The notes beneath the pieces were generated by a model that saw only the letters and a program-made list of their open reading frames with translations, made no database searches and was not told the DNA's origin. From Rallus limicola (taxonomy: Eukaryota; Chordata; Aves; Gruiformes; Rallidae), in the NCBI GenBank assembly GCA_022605955.1, contig JAKCOZ010000012.1, positions 24,364,015 through 24,428,014 of the forward strand: a stretch of DNA of 64,000 bases. Reading direction: 5' to 3'. Positions within the stretch are counted from its first letter, which is position 1, and every line of letters begins with the position of its first letter. A program made the position numbers and the translations under genes. This document shows, in pieces, positions 13,401 through 25,801 of the stretch.

Positions 13401-15041
13401 CTTTTTTTTTTTTTACTCTCCCTTCAACTGTTCAGCCTTTTAGTCCCATAATATGTGTAGACTTTGTGGGCATAAGCACCACTCTGCAGGACATGGCATT
13501 AGCTGCCATCCGAGCCTGGAGCAGGGACTGTTCACCTCACTAAGGGCAAGTTGAATTTATTCCATTTCCTAAAACTTTATATATGGACAGGCATCTTAGG
13601 TGCTAAACTTCAATAATCAGGATAAAAAGCAGATGCTGTTTTGCTGATGCCTCCTCTTTCTGTGCTGCTATAAGGTCTGATAAACTAAGGTGAGTTCCTT
13701 TTGAAAAATGCTGCATTACCTATTTAAGATGTTTAAGACTGTAATTGTTACTGTCATATTCAAGATCCTCCTAAGAAGAATACATTAAATCCTGTGAACA
13801 TTCCAAATAACCCAATATCAGGTAAAAAACATTTTTAATGTTCTAAAGATTGATAATTCTTTCTGTGTTTGGTATGTCAGAATATCTGAAACTAAACCAT
13901 AGTGCTCAGAGGAAATATCTGGCTGTCTGAGCAACAAACTCAGAACAAAAACTACCTTCAGAAGTGTTATTTTTACATTATTTATTTGAAAGTATGGCTA
14001 AATGCCCACAGCATCATACAGTATATACATGCATGTAGCTACTGCTTACCCTCAATAACTTCCTTACACGCACTCTTAAGTTTCACCACACCCCAACTGA
14101 ATTTTTTTGAGGCAATGCTCATTCAAATCTGAGTAGAAGCTGTTCTGAAAAGTGTAATTTCTTGTTTTTTTCCATAGGCACTTTCTGTCTGTGCCCTTGC
14201 ATTTGGCAAGACTTGGATCCAGACTTCAATGGGAGAAAGGGTGGGCTAATGATGGACAGCTTTGGTCTTTTGAACACCCCTGTATCTATTTTTGAAGCAC
14301 TTCGGGGGAACCAGGCAAGTTTATCATTGTTACAGACCCATGCCAAAGTTTTTTGTAGGAGAAGCAGACACCTGCTGGGAATAGCCCCTGATGACCCCTG
14401 TTTTGCAACCAGGGTTGTGAATTTCTTTAACTTGTCTGGGATACCTTGTCAGGGAAGAAATCTGAAGCTTTCCTGTACTCTTTGTGAGGGGCTACTCCGA
14501 CCTTTCCTAGTATCCTTTAGTCCATTCCTGGCTCTTTCTGTTCTACCTTTTCTTCTGGATTACAGCTTCCTTTTCTGTGGGGAAGCCCTAGGCCGGCGTA
14601 TGAGGCAATTAACACGTTCAGAGTAGAAGGGTTTCTTTCATTGAATACATTGGGAACTCCAAACCAGAGAGTTTCCTGGCAATAATAGCAAGAACTAGAG
14701 TGGTGTGAATGAGGACAGGGCAGGTCACTCAAACGTGAGCTTAACTTTCCCAGAGAAAAACCCCAGATAAAGACTTAATCCAAACCCCTTTGAGTCCTTA
14801 TACCTTTGTTTTCAGTGGGAAAGGTGTTTAAGGTATGATCCCTGGAAGCAGTGTGTACTGTCAGTGTTTGTATATCACTGGTGGTGTGTAGAAGCGTGGG
14901 AATAACAACAGCGTCGTTAAAGACTGCAGTAAATGGCTTGTGAATTACAGCAAAAGTTGCATTTGGCAGAATTATGAACTATGGATGAGCATATACAGGT
15001 GGGACCCAGCAATCCATCAGTAAGACATGTTTCCTAATCCC

Positions 15042-15064
15042 TAATGCCAGGAGACCTGGCATTA
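15042..15064. repeat. Perfect hairpin, 10-bp arms, 3-nt loop
   Basis: The arm taatgccagg (15042-15051) is followed by loop aga and the exact complement cctggcatta (15055-15064). Short but perfect. Confidence 0.85.
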
Positions 15065-16479
15065 TGCAGCTAATAAAATGAGAGAGATAAGGGTGTCTGA
15101 ATGCACGCCTTGCAAAGGGTACTGTGCATGTCTACAATTAATGACACTTGTGAATTATGGAGTGATGACAAACACCATCCCTATCGCAAAGGAGACCAGA
15201 GGGTTCATTCTGGGCAGATAAAATAAATTACGTAGTCATACACAACTCCTTAGATCTTCTTAGCCAATGGCCTCAGGCAATTAAATGAGCCAGAGACTGA
15301 GCTCTCCACAAGCATTTAAATAGCAACTGTTCACATGCATACACAAGCAATTACTTGGTGTTGAAATAAGAAAAGAAAATTAAATATGAAATCTGTTGGG
15401 TAGGGAATAAGGCTGTGTTTGTTTCCTGGTCAGGCAGGAGCTTTGCTAAGCACAATTTCAAGGTTCAGATAAAACCCCAAGTTTGAACAAGAGAATAAAA
15501 ACACCCAGAAATTTCAGATACTTTGTTAGATTGTGACATAGTATAAGCTCTAGTCTTCATATGTGCACGCCTGCCTATATTGAATATTGCATGTTTCAAA
15601 CAGCCAAAGACCCATTAAATGACTATCTGTACCTAAGAGACCTGAAGTGTTACGCAAACCAATACCTTGACAAACCTGGACTTCCTGTGTTGTGCTTGCT
15701 GCCTGCACTGGATACACAGGCAGGGCATATGAGTGAATGATGGCATAATTGGATGAATCACTCAATAATTTGAATAGTAAAAACCTTCAAGGCACGTACC
15801 TGACTGAGGCAATTTCTAAATATAAAAATCAGCTCTGTTTCTTAGACACATCATTTTGAATACCTGAGATAAATTCAACAGTATCACTCTGATTAATTTT
15901 TAATTTCTTATCAGAGTTGGGTAGAAATGCAGACTTTTAAAAGATTGCTGCAAACATAACATTTCAAAAAACCCACAGTTTTTTCATTCCAATTAGTCGC
16001 TTCTAATTCCTTAATTTTTTTCTCTACTGTCAGAGCAAAAGCAAAATCAGAATTCATTAGTGGGAAGAAAATCAGACTTAGAATATTAGACTATCAAGTT
16101 AAGTAGGTTCCTAATGTTAAACATGTTGAGAGACTACAAATCTGAAGGACAAATTTTGGGGGACAGTTAATGTCTCTACTCCTTCCCGGACTCCAGCTTC
16201 TAAATACCTTTAGAGATTTGCACATTTAAATGGAACCTCTTAATCTCATGTCGTCCAGCTCTAGATTTTTAATATATTTTTTAAGTGTACTTAAATACCT
16301 CATGGGAATTTTAAATGCAATTAGATCCCATTAAGTTCTGGAAACTTTAGATACATAAATAGGTTTCTATCTGTAGCAAAAGGTCTTAAAAAGCTGGTTT
16401 GAATGAAGGGTGGACTGCTGTTTCAACAAGGAACGGCCTTTATTTTAAAATATTTTCTGTGTTATTGTGATCTCTTTGT

Positions 16480-16890
16480 GCAAGCTGGGCTCCTCACCAT
16501 AAGGACATCGAGGTCCTGGAGCATACCCGGAGAAGGGCAACCAGGCTGGGGAAGGGGCTGGAGGGCAAATCATATGAGGAGTGGCTGAGGGAGCTGGGGG
16601 TGTTGAGCCTGGAGAAGAGGCTGAGGGGAGACCTTCTCCCCACCTCCACTGACCTGCCAGGAGGGTTCAGAGAGGTGGGTGATGGTATCTTCAGCCAGGT
16701 GACAGGAGGTAGGACAAGGGGAAATGGCCTCAAGCTGTGCCAGGGCAGGGTCAGAGCAGATGTGAGGAAAAGATGCTTCACTGAAAGAGTTGTGGGGCTG
16801 TGGAACAGGCTGCCCAGGGAGGGGGTGGAGTCACCAACCCTGGATGTGTTTAACAGACAGGTAGATGAGATACTTAGGGATGTGGTTTAG
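16480..16890 (+). pseudogene. CR1 ORF2 C-terminal remnant, frame still open
   Basis: In one frame from 16480 to the TAG at 16888-16890 there is no internal stop, about 136 codons. The translation follows the last part of the CR1 ORF2 polyprotein, downstream of the reverse transcriptase domain: WAPHHKDIEVLEHTRRRAT, then GKGLEGKSYEEWLRELG, LEKRLRGDL, and near the end the signature LWNRLPREGVESPTLDVF. ORF2 normally encodes endonuclease plus reverse transcriptase over roughly 900 residues. Both catalytic domains are missing, so the fragment cannot mobilise itself. An intact frame in dead sequence suggests a younger copy than the others here. There is no evidence that it is expressed. Confidence 0.85.
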
Positions 16891-16952
16891 CATAGGACAA
16901 GAATGGTTGGACTCAATCTTAAAGGTCTTTTTCAACCTTGTGTTTCTGTGAA
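16480..16952 (+). mobile_element. CR1 LINE fragment with ORF2 tail and 3' end
   Basis: A plus-strand CR1 copy truncated inside ORF2. The coding part runs to the stop at 16888-16890 and is followed by a short 3' untranslated tail including 'gttggactcaatcttaaagg' and 'cttgtgtttctgtga'. The terminal octamers are worn, and the last bases before the flanking T-rich DNA are uncertain by about 10 bp. It lies in single-copy DNA with no neighbouring gene. Confidence 0.93.
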
Positions 16953-19900
16953 ATATTTTTTTCTATTCGTTAAAGTTTTCTTAAGGATTACAGTAAGGTT
17001 TGCAGGTGTTGAAGGCAAAATAACTTGTAAGCTGGTTTGGTGGTTTTGGGGTTTTCTTAAATACTTATTTTTGAATTGTGATCTATAAGCTACAGACTTT
17101 AAACTGATCCAAGAATGGCAGCCTCTTACTGTGTTTTAAAGCTGTGTAATTATCTGTACCAGAGCCTTTCACCATAGTACTGATGGTATCTGCTGTGTCA
17201 CCAAATCACTGTAGAGATGCACTGGCATATGTGTTAAAGAACCTTCTGTTCTTGGGGAATTTTAATTCAGTAGTAACATTTTCAACAGGGTGCAATTAAT
17301 AGTGAATCAATGGTATCCTGCGTGCGCAGCGCTGACTTTCAGAAACCTAAGTAAATATGTGGTGTCTTTTTCTTTGTTAACATGTGAGCATCTTCAGTTG
17401 GAACAGCTACTTCAGCTTGGCAAATACAGGATCAATAAATATGTTTAACGCCTGTTTCAGAATGTGCAAAACAGCAGAAAGCTTGCTATTAAACATCTTA
17501 TTTTCAGAGCCACCGTGCTCTAAGAACCTGTGATGTTTACTGAGATTTTTCTATCTTATATTCTGCTACTGAAACATCCTGTTTTTATAAAGATGGGTAT
17601 CTTGGGGAACACATAGGTGATTTGTGTGTTTATTGAATCACTCTGAACAGCAGTAAGGAAAGGCAATTTAAATAAGAATGAAAATAATGAAAGATAATCG
17701 TGGATAAAACATCCATTACTTTCCTTATCTTGTCCACTTCTCTTCCATGATAAAAAACCTCTTTCTGAGAGAAGGGAAATTAACAGGCATTTCCCATGAA
17801 ATTTTTTGATATGTACTGATCTGTCAAAACCAAATTACTGATTACAGGCAGTTGCTTCTGATTTATTTCCCAGGTCAAGCATCTTGAAAAAACACTTCAC
17901 GTCGTTGAGAGAATGGATTTTTTTTATTTTAAATGAAAAAAAAATAAAAGTTCTTGTGTTGAAAATTTAAGGAGAAATTAAAACAAATCATCCTCCTGCC
18001 TGTAAAATTGAAATGAACTTAAATTCCATCAATTCAAATACTTGAAAAAAGAGCTTATTTCAAAGTGGGCTTTTTGGTCTGTTTGTTTTTTATTTTCCCA
18101 GATTGATGGTAGACTTTGTGTACCCAATGTTTACTATTTCTGTCATTCCAGTGTTTGTGGGTTGGTGAGGTATTTTGTTCATCTTCAGTGCAGGCAGCCA
18201 CCACGCTTGTTGATGTTAAAAGAAAATTAGTAATTTATCGTTAGCAAGTCAAAATTAATGATTAGAAATGTGTCTGGTTTTTTTTTTTTTAAATTTGGAT
18301 GAAGATGTAGGTGCATAAGAAATTCTCAAGGATGTCCCAGCACTAAGATCTTCACTGAGGGACTGATACCATATATGTTTGAGGGCTTCACTGAGGGACT
18401 GATACCGTATATGTTTGAGGGCTTCAATAGGTTTCTCAAATACCATGGGCAGGCAGGAGCCTTGTTGCTAGATTCTTGTATTCCTAAAACATTGTCTAAT
18501 ATGTGGAAGTAGAACAGATGAGGCTCATTAAAAGGAGAGGGTACATCTGAACTGAAATTGCTCCATGGGATTGAGGAATTTTTTTCCCTGTGTTCTGGCC
18601 TTGGAGTGATTTCTGGTATGCATGGTGTGGCTACACTGGAGAACAGCTCACTATTAGGGTGTTTATCCATTTAATGGTTTTAATTTTTGATGCTGATTTA
18701 TACAGACCTGTAGCTGGCTTTCAAAATCCCCAAGTGCACTCAGATGCTGGCGGTCTCACACTACACCCCGCCACCACTACATGACGTTGCTGAGATGAAG
18801 TGCTGAGCAACCTATGCAGCCAGCATGTTTCCATTTGGTGACCTTAAAACAATTTAAACCAGCAGTTTCTGCCATTACAGGATTTAGTGTGCTCTGTTCC
18901 TGGGGAGGAACATCACATCCGTTGAGCGCAACGCTATAAAAACCAGTGCACAAGTACACTCATGATAATATAGAGAATTCTCCAGCATGTTATCCCTTTT
19001 ATTTTCCTGCCACAAAAATAAAGGGCAAGCCTTAAATCCGACTGAACTATAATGTAAAAGCTGGAGCAACTGTCATTTTTATTTTGGCTGGCTTCCCCGT
19101 AGGATTTCTAAGACGTGAAGCGAACCAAAGGACCACATGTGGGAAGTACACAGAGTTCGAGGGCTCCCTTTATGTCTGCTGCAGCTACTGAAGTCAAAAC
19201 GCACCCTGATTTCACTCTGCTGCCTTCCCTGCAGTGATGGTTTTGAACTGAGATACATGAGCGTGGTGTGCTGCTCAGTGTGACCCTGCAAAGGTCAACA
19301 GAGCTTCAGGAGCTGTGTGGTGAAAGGAGAATAATGATCCTACACGGAAGAAGTGTTACTTTTTAATTATTTTTCTGTTTCAGCAGCTGTTCATTTTCTT
19401 TTCTATTTTTTTCCCCCTTATTTCTCGTTTTCCTCATCTGGGAGGAGTGGTTCTTTGTGCTGTTATGATCAAAGGGAGGAAGAGGATGCCTGATAATATG
19501 AGGACTTTCAGAGTGTGCCAACTTGAGTACAGAAAAAGAGGGGGAGGAAGGAAAACACGAGCTTTAAAAGTATTTTATTTTCAAGAAATAGGGGGTTTGT
19601 TTCAAGAAAACATTGGTGTGCGTTTGAATTGAGAAGCTGAACACTCTGAAATCACTCTGTTGTGCTTTTATCCTGTGGGAAGGTGTAATTGTTCTTTCAC
19701 AGTCATCTATTTTTTTTTTTTAAAAACTCCAAAGTTTGTCAGAGCAGTTACCCTCCTTTCCATTGCTTTTGCGATGAATTCAGGGGTAGAAAGCAAAGAA
19801 ATAAGAACCATGGAGGATAAATCCCTGGGAAATAATAACTGATTAAAGATGGCAAATCTTCTCCTTGGGAGTAGGAGGTGTTAATGAGAGACAGAAGTGA

Positions 19901-20757
19901 TTTTTATTCCTCTCTACCAATGAAGGATTCATCTCAACAGAAGAGGCTCAAATTATAACATTTATACCATCTGCCTGCTGCAGAAGCTGGGACTTACCAC
20001 TGATACTCTGGTGGAGACAGATTTTACCCAGCTTTCAGAACCCAGGCAGAACCAGACTCTGCAGCTCTTGCTTACCTTAAGAAGAAAAAAAAATAATAAA
20101 TTGAGTGTTTTCTAGCAGTGCAGAGAGACAACAGGTCACTCCTGAGCTGCAGATTAATTTAGACATGTAGCAAGGACTTTTCTCCTACTTCTTACAAAAA
20201 GTTTATTTCTCACTATCTTAGCTTTGAAAGGCTGAAGAAATTGGGACTTAGAATATTTTCTTTTTATTGTTGTCATCTTTTTATGAAGATAAAAGTATTC
20301 CTTTTTGACATGGAGAACAACATTAGGGATTTTAGATTTTCTTTTTAACTCTCTTTTCTCAAAAATATTGAACGTCTTGCTCTTTTTTTTTTTTATTTTT
20401 TTCCCCTCATGTACAGCAGAGCTTTCATACACCTGGGTCTCTCAGGGAAACTGCAGTATTTGTATATGAAAAGTGGAAAGCTGGATGAAAATTTGTTGAA
20501 CATGTACCAAATTTGTTTGTGTGTGAAAACAAAGCCTGTTCTGTGGGTTGCTTTCATAACAGGCTCTTCTCCACTGTTCCTACAAGTTATATTAATTAGG
20601 GTCTACACCATGTTCTCAGACTCTGCTAGGTTGTTGATACCTTCCAAAGAGAGGTCTTTCCAAATGATTACAATCACCTCTACCCCTGTATGACTGAAGA
20701 CAATTCCTCCCTTCATCCAAAGCAGTTAGGGCTATTGAATATGTAACTGACTGATTT
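16953..20757. other. Non-coding single-copy DNA
   Basis: AT-rich DNA with no supported gene. It holds a T-rich/A-rich stretch at 17917-17948, a 36-bp tandem duplication at 18351-18422, and T tracts at about 18280-18291, 19710-19720 and 20381-20403. Open frames such as 18326-18670 on the minus strand are not recognisable proteins; that one partly owes its length to the in-frame tandem duplication. Confidence 0.7.
18351..18422. repeat. 36-bp tandem duplication, two copies
   Basis: The unit begins ttcactgagggactgatacc and ends tttgagggc. Copy 1 is 18351-18386 and copy 2 is 18387-18422, with one visible difference (A versus G after 'gatacc'). The flanking ttca at 18423 continues the unit start. 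The length is a multiple of three, so it keeps a chance minus-strand frame open and yields a repeated 12-residue peptide there; that is not evidence of coding. Confidence 0.9.
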
Positions 20758-21026
20758 ACAGAATCACAGAATGACTGTGTTGGAAAAGACCTTTGAGATC
20801 ACCAAGTCCAACCATTCCTGTCTCCTCTACTAAACCATATCCTTAAGCACCTCATCTACCCATCTTATAAACACACCCAGGGTCGGTGACTGAACCCCCT
20901 CCCTGGGCAGCCTGTTCCAGTTCCCAATAACTCTTTCAGTGAAGAACTTTTTCCTAATGTCTGATCTGACCCTGCCCTGGTGCAACTCAAGGCCATTCCC
21001 CCTCTTCCTATTACTTGTTGCTTGGT
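20758..21026 (-). mobile_element. CR1 LINE fragment, 3' end
   Basis: A minus-strand CR1. On the plus strand it starts with acagaatcacagaatgac, the reverse complement of the octamer tail, then 'gacctttgagatcaccaagt', 'ccaaccattcctgtctcctc', 'ccctccctgggcagcctgtt' and 'gaagaactttttcctaatgt'. It ends near 'ttacttgttgcttgg'. The block order and spacing match the CR1 3' end, so it is a 5'-truncated insertion of about 270 bp. The 'aacacacccagggtcggtga' block resembles the related copy at 16480-16952, which suggests the same or a close subfamily. Confidence 0.93.
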
Positions 21027-24000
21027 TATGCTGAGCTCCTACTTTAGGTGAGATTCAGAAGTAGAGAAATTACATTATATATAACATTAACAGTCTTAAT
21101 TTGGAGCTTTTTGCTTTCTCTTTTCTTTGGATCCAGCTTCCTTGAAGAGTGTGAGGTCTGCAGTGGTTACTGTACAACGGGGGGTGATGGAGAAGGGGCT
21201 GTTCAGAGAGTGATTTGTACCACCCAGCCAGCCAGCCATCTCCCAACAAGGTTAGTTTCATTCTGTTTCCATCTAGGGACCTCCACTCATGCTGGAGCGA
21301 TGTGCCCAACCTGCTCTTTTTTCTGCTATACTGAAGAGACGTGGAAGTATTAGGGCTTTTTGTTAAAGCAGCTCAAACACCTTCCTCTGGAGCATGTTTG
21401 AGCAGAACAGCCTGGGTAGCAGGTTGCCATGCCGGGTGCTCCAGCTCAACCGGATGGTGGGAAGTTTGTAAGAAAAGAAGTGCTGCAACTGGTGGTGCCA
21501 TCTGAACAGCTCCCCAGCCTCTGCTTTGGTTCTCCCTGTGAGTGGGGGAAATCATAGTATTTGGGGAGGCTCTGCAAGAGCGTGTTTATGCTTTCAAACC
21601 CCACTGATCCCTCAGTAGCCCCCTCCTCAGTCTTCATCCCAGTCCTCATGACTTTACCTTCTTTTATGTTAGTGCACAAACTACTCTTTTGGAGAAGAGA
21701 GACTACAACTGGTGGGCATTTCCCTACCTGTGTCTGTTTGCCTGGTATTTTCGTTTTGCAGGATTAACCCTTGATTTGGCAGATTTCAATCAGATTTCAC
21801 TATTTTATTGCCTGTTGAGACATAATGCATTTCATCTGGATCAAGAGCTATTGAAAGGACTTTGAAGCGGCTCAGATTGTAAGTAATAGAGCTCCATGTA
21901 ACATACTGAGCTAATTCATATTTTAAAAACTGATCAACATATGCAGAGCATTGGGCTAAAACATGTGTTCAAATATAAATGCTAAACACTGTATTTTGAA
22001 ATCTGTATTTTAACTCCTAAGTACATGCCCCAGTTTCCTCTGTGTGTACTGTGCATGGCTGTGTTTCTGAGTCAGACCTTCATTGAAACTAGAAATATGA
22101 AAGCTGGTCCTTAGTAATTTTAAATTATACTATTATAAAATATGAAAGAGAAGGAAAGAAAAATAATCTCATTTTCCTTTGTGTACCCCCAACCCCCAGA
22201 TTTAAATGTATGAAAATTTATCTAAGAAAGAACAGACATCTAAATTAAGAGTGAAGGTTTTTTTACCTGGTTTCAGGTTGCAATAAAATGTCATGCTGTT
22301 AGCTGAGGTGTTACAGGTCACTTGCTTAGCTCAGAAAAGCACCATGTCTAATTAAATATGTCACTTAGTGAGCTGTAATTGTCACTTCTTGCCACAGAGA
22401 GGCCAAGGAGTGGGACATAATGTAGTAGACTTAGTCACCCTTTGGGTGTACCTGCATGGCTCTAGCTGGAGAGATAAGGGATGTCTGTGGGTGGTACGTG
22501 CTGTTTCTCTTGGTTATCTCTGTGGATGTTACATGATAGTCACATCATTAAGAAAAAAAGGGTATGTCTGAGAGAGTGCCCTTTGGTAAATCATGAAAAG
22601 CAGCCTAGCATCGTTACTGATGCCATGTCAATGATTCTTTCCCTTCAAGGACTTTGATGTATGAATAGATAAAAAATGAAGACACAAGGAAAGGGAGCAC
22701 ATAGGTGCTAGAAGTGCAGGCAAGTGGCCTTTACATCCTCTGTGTTAGGCGTTTAATGTGGCTGGCTGTGTCTCTGGAATTTCCTGTTGAAATGAGGGGA
22801 AATCAGGTGTCTCCAGAAGCAGTCCACATCACCTAAAATAAGCTTTTATTCAGAATAACCTCTTCAAAACCCCTAGATGCTCTCTGTTCTTTGTAAGGAA
22901 GCCCATGGTGACTAGCAGGTGAGATAAGTTAGGTGCCTGGAGTTAAATGAGTCTCCATAAAACTATGATGATGCAACTCTGCAAACGTGAATGAGTTGTC
23001 CTTGAGGATGCCTTGTGCCCAGAAGACTAACAAGGACATGGAACAGGCCTTGTTCAAGTTTTCTCTTCTGTCTGCATGTCAAAGATCAGGAGGATGTAGT
23101 GAGACAGACTGCTTCAAGAACCTTGAAGTCTGTTGCACTGCTGTTTCTGCCACACGTCATAGGAGAATGATGGGCTCCAGCTGAGGTTTATGGGCTGCTT
23201 TTAAAAAGTAACTTTAACATTCAGATGCATGCTGGTTTCTGTTGTGGTACTGAAACACACCATTTAGTTCCTCATACTTGAAATGAAGTTATAGTTTTTC
23301 ATAGAGATAGTAGCATTTTGAAAGAAAATTAATACTTTTTAATATAACTTTGCAAAGTTCTTTCAGAATGACAGATAGTACTTTAAAAGATAGCAGATTT
23401 TTTCCCCCTTTTTTTTACCCAGTGCAACAGAAAACCAGAATTACTCTCTGATTCTAAGGAAACTGAAACCAAATATTATAAAAGCTGAAAGACATGATCA
23501 ACAGACAAAACAAAACCTGTTTACTAAAATACCCCCCAAATGTGTCAAAAATGAAAAAAAAAACAACTTGTCCAATTGACGTGAAGCAAATATAGGTTGT
23601 GGTTTCAACTATCGTTTGGTAAAGCATTGATGCAGTGGAGTTGGGTTCCTGTTTGAGTAGAAAAGAAGTGTTTATTCCACTCCAGTGGTAAGAAATAACA
23701 GGTATATGTAGGATATGTCTTTTCATGCAGAATAATGTGTTTTTGAAAAATGTACCACCAGGGTAGATGTAGAGAGGAGGGAAGCCTCCTAAGCATGCCA
23801 TAAACTCAAAACACCCTCAATCTGATAAGCTGCAACAGTTTTGTTGTTTATTTTTATTAAATGAACTTTAGTAGGCTCTTCATGCTTCAGAGATATGTAA
23901 AGCAGAACATATTTGTAGTTTCAGTCTTCTAATTGACTCTGATATTTTTTCCTTGAGAAGTCTTCATTAAAGGGAAATGATTTTGCAGTCGATACCTTAT

Positions 24001-25014
24001 GATGTGTTATAATGCAAGTAACATTTAGCACATCTTGTAGACTGTCTGAAGAATTCCCACAAGCTTCCTAGCAAATGTCATCCTACTTCTGAATTGAGTG
24101 AAGCACTGCCTTCCTTTTGCTTTCCTGCAATTTGTCATGCTTCATACTTGGCTAAATCTGCCAATTTTCATTGTCCTCACTGACAACAGCTGTCAGCATG
24201 CCATTTATGTCTTCAAAACTCTTGGTGGCAGCATCCTCTAAGTTACAGGATTGAAATGCAACCTGAGCAACTTAGAGATTTAGATCCTTCTGACTTGCTG
24301 TATCATGCTCAGAAATAGCTCCACAAAATCCCTTAATTGCCCTAGAAAGGAAGAACACAGCTGGATGTTACAAAGTGGCCAACAGGTCCAATAAAGTCAT
24401 CATTATTTCCTACACCGCTTTGAAGAACTTGTGTTGACAGTGATGGAATTAAAATCATTTGGAGAAGTGTACATGTAATGAATCTAATCACTGTGAAAAG
24501 ACAGGGTGCAGGCCAGCTAAGTAATTTTCTTCTTTTGTTAGCTACAGAGCTGAGTGGATGTTTTTCTTTGTATGTTCTCATTTATTGCAGACTCGTGATG
24601 GCTTTTGAGTTCTTCCCAAAACCAAGAGATGGGAATCTATAAAATAACAATTTGTGGGCAATTGCCACGCTTGAGAACAGGGTTGGGAATAATTTTTAAT
24701 CTGTCAGGAGAGGAATTCCACTCTCTGACGGTCAACCTTTCAGCTGGGGAGTTGTTGGGTTTTTTTTGGTGGGGTGGGATGGATGTGTTTGATTTGGAGA
24801 GATGAAGGAATTCCTTCTGAATCGCAACTGCTCATTGAGTTTGCAGCTGCCTAGGTACAGACATATTGTAGCTCAGTCACCCTTTATCCAGACTCACAGC
24901 CACCATTATAAAGAGTTAGATAAGTTATTACAATCTTCCTCATCTCTTGTTAGGTGGGATAACTTTAAGGGTGGTTTTAGTTTCTCAAAGCAATCTCAGT
25001 CAGAATTTTCTTTT

Positions 25015-25042
25015 AAAGTAATTAAATCAAAGTAATTAAATC
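25015..25042. repeat. 14-bp tandem duplication, two copies
   Basis: The unit aaagtaattaaatc is present twice without a mismatch (25015-25028 and 25029-25042). A third partial match, agtaatta, follows at about 25049. Confidence 0.85.
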
Positions 25043-25786
25043 AACCTAGTAATTAGGAGAAGTAGTTCCAATTTGAGGCATTTAAAATAGTTCCAACTTT
25101 TTCTATGAAAAAGAGATGAATTCAGCAGACAAAAGATATTTTTCTATATTTTAAAAAGAAAATGTTTGTGTTACAATATTTAATATTGCAAATAAGAAAA
25201 GATAAGTCCATGAAACCTACTGAAGTGAAAAAAACAATTACATGGGGGATTAATGTCAAATAATGCTTATTATTTCTAATAGTTTAAAAATAACTGCTGT
25301 TTTTCCCTGCTTAAATTTGAATACTCACCTTCAAGGAAGATGACCTAATGGTTTGAGTGCTGATTTGGATATTTGGGATGATTTTGCTTTGTGCAGGAAA
25401 CCCAGCCGAGTCTGTGAACTCATCTACCTGACAGCTTTTAAGGAGCTGCTGAGGGTTTACTGATGGTATAAAATGTTTGCTGGCAATCCTTTTTCTTGCT
25501 CAGATACCTTGGGTCTTCTCCTTTGCTAAGAAAAACGTGGCTAGCTCTATATAGCTCTAGAGAGAGTCATTGCTAGCCTATGATCTTTCTAACCTGTACT
25601 CCCCCGGGTGTTTCTGAGGAGGAAAAGGGGAGTGTGTATTAATGTGGATTACTGGGTTTACAACTCTGGACATTCTGGTTCTCCCTTAGCTGATTGTGAT
25701 TGCTCGTTAGATGCTTTGTGCAGAAGGGTTTTACTGTGTCTGACCATGATGGCAGCACTGTACTCTGAATTTGTAGTTAGCAACTG

Positions 25787-25801
25787 AAATAAATAAATAA
25801 A
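25787..25801. repeat. Short AAAT microsatellite
   Basis: About 3.5 units of AAAT ('aaataaataaataaa'). Confidence 0.75.

Larger units (their letters stand above)
4602..16479. other. Long non-coding interval, mostly single-copy
   Basis: About 11.9 kb with no supported exon or RNA gene. The small structures found are listed separately: a T/A tract pair near 4635, a TTTTA-type tract at 9562, a 16-bp tandem duplication at 9316, perfect hairpins at 10420 and 15042, and an open frame at 14162-14626 preceded by an acceptor-like sequence. The stretch 10725-11110 is more GC-rich than its surroundings but matches no family I recognise. Poly-T occurs at about 13401-13415. Confidence 0.65.
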
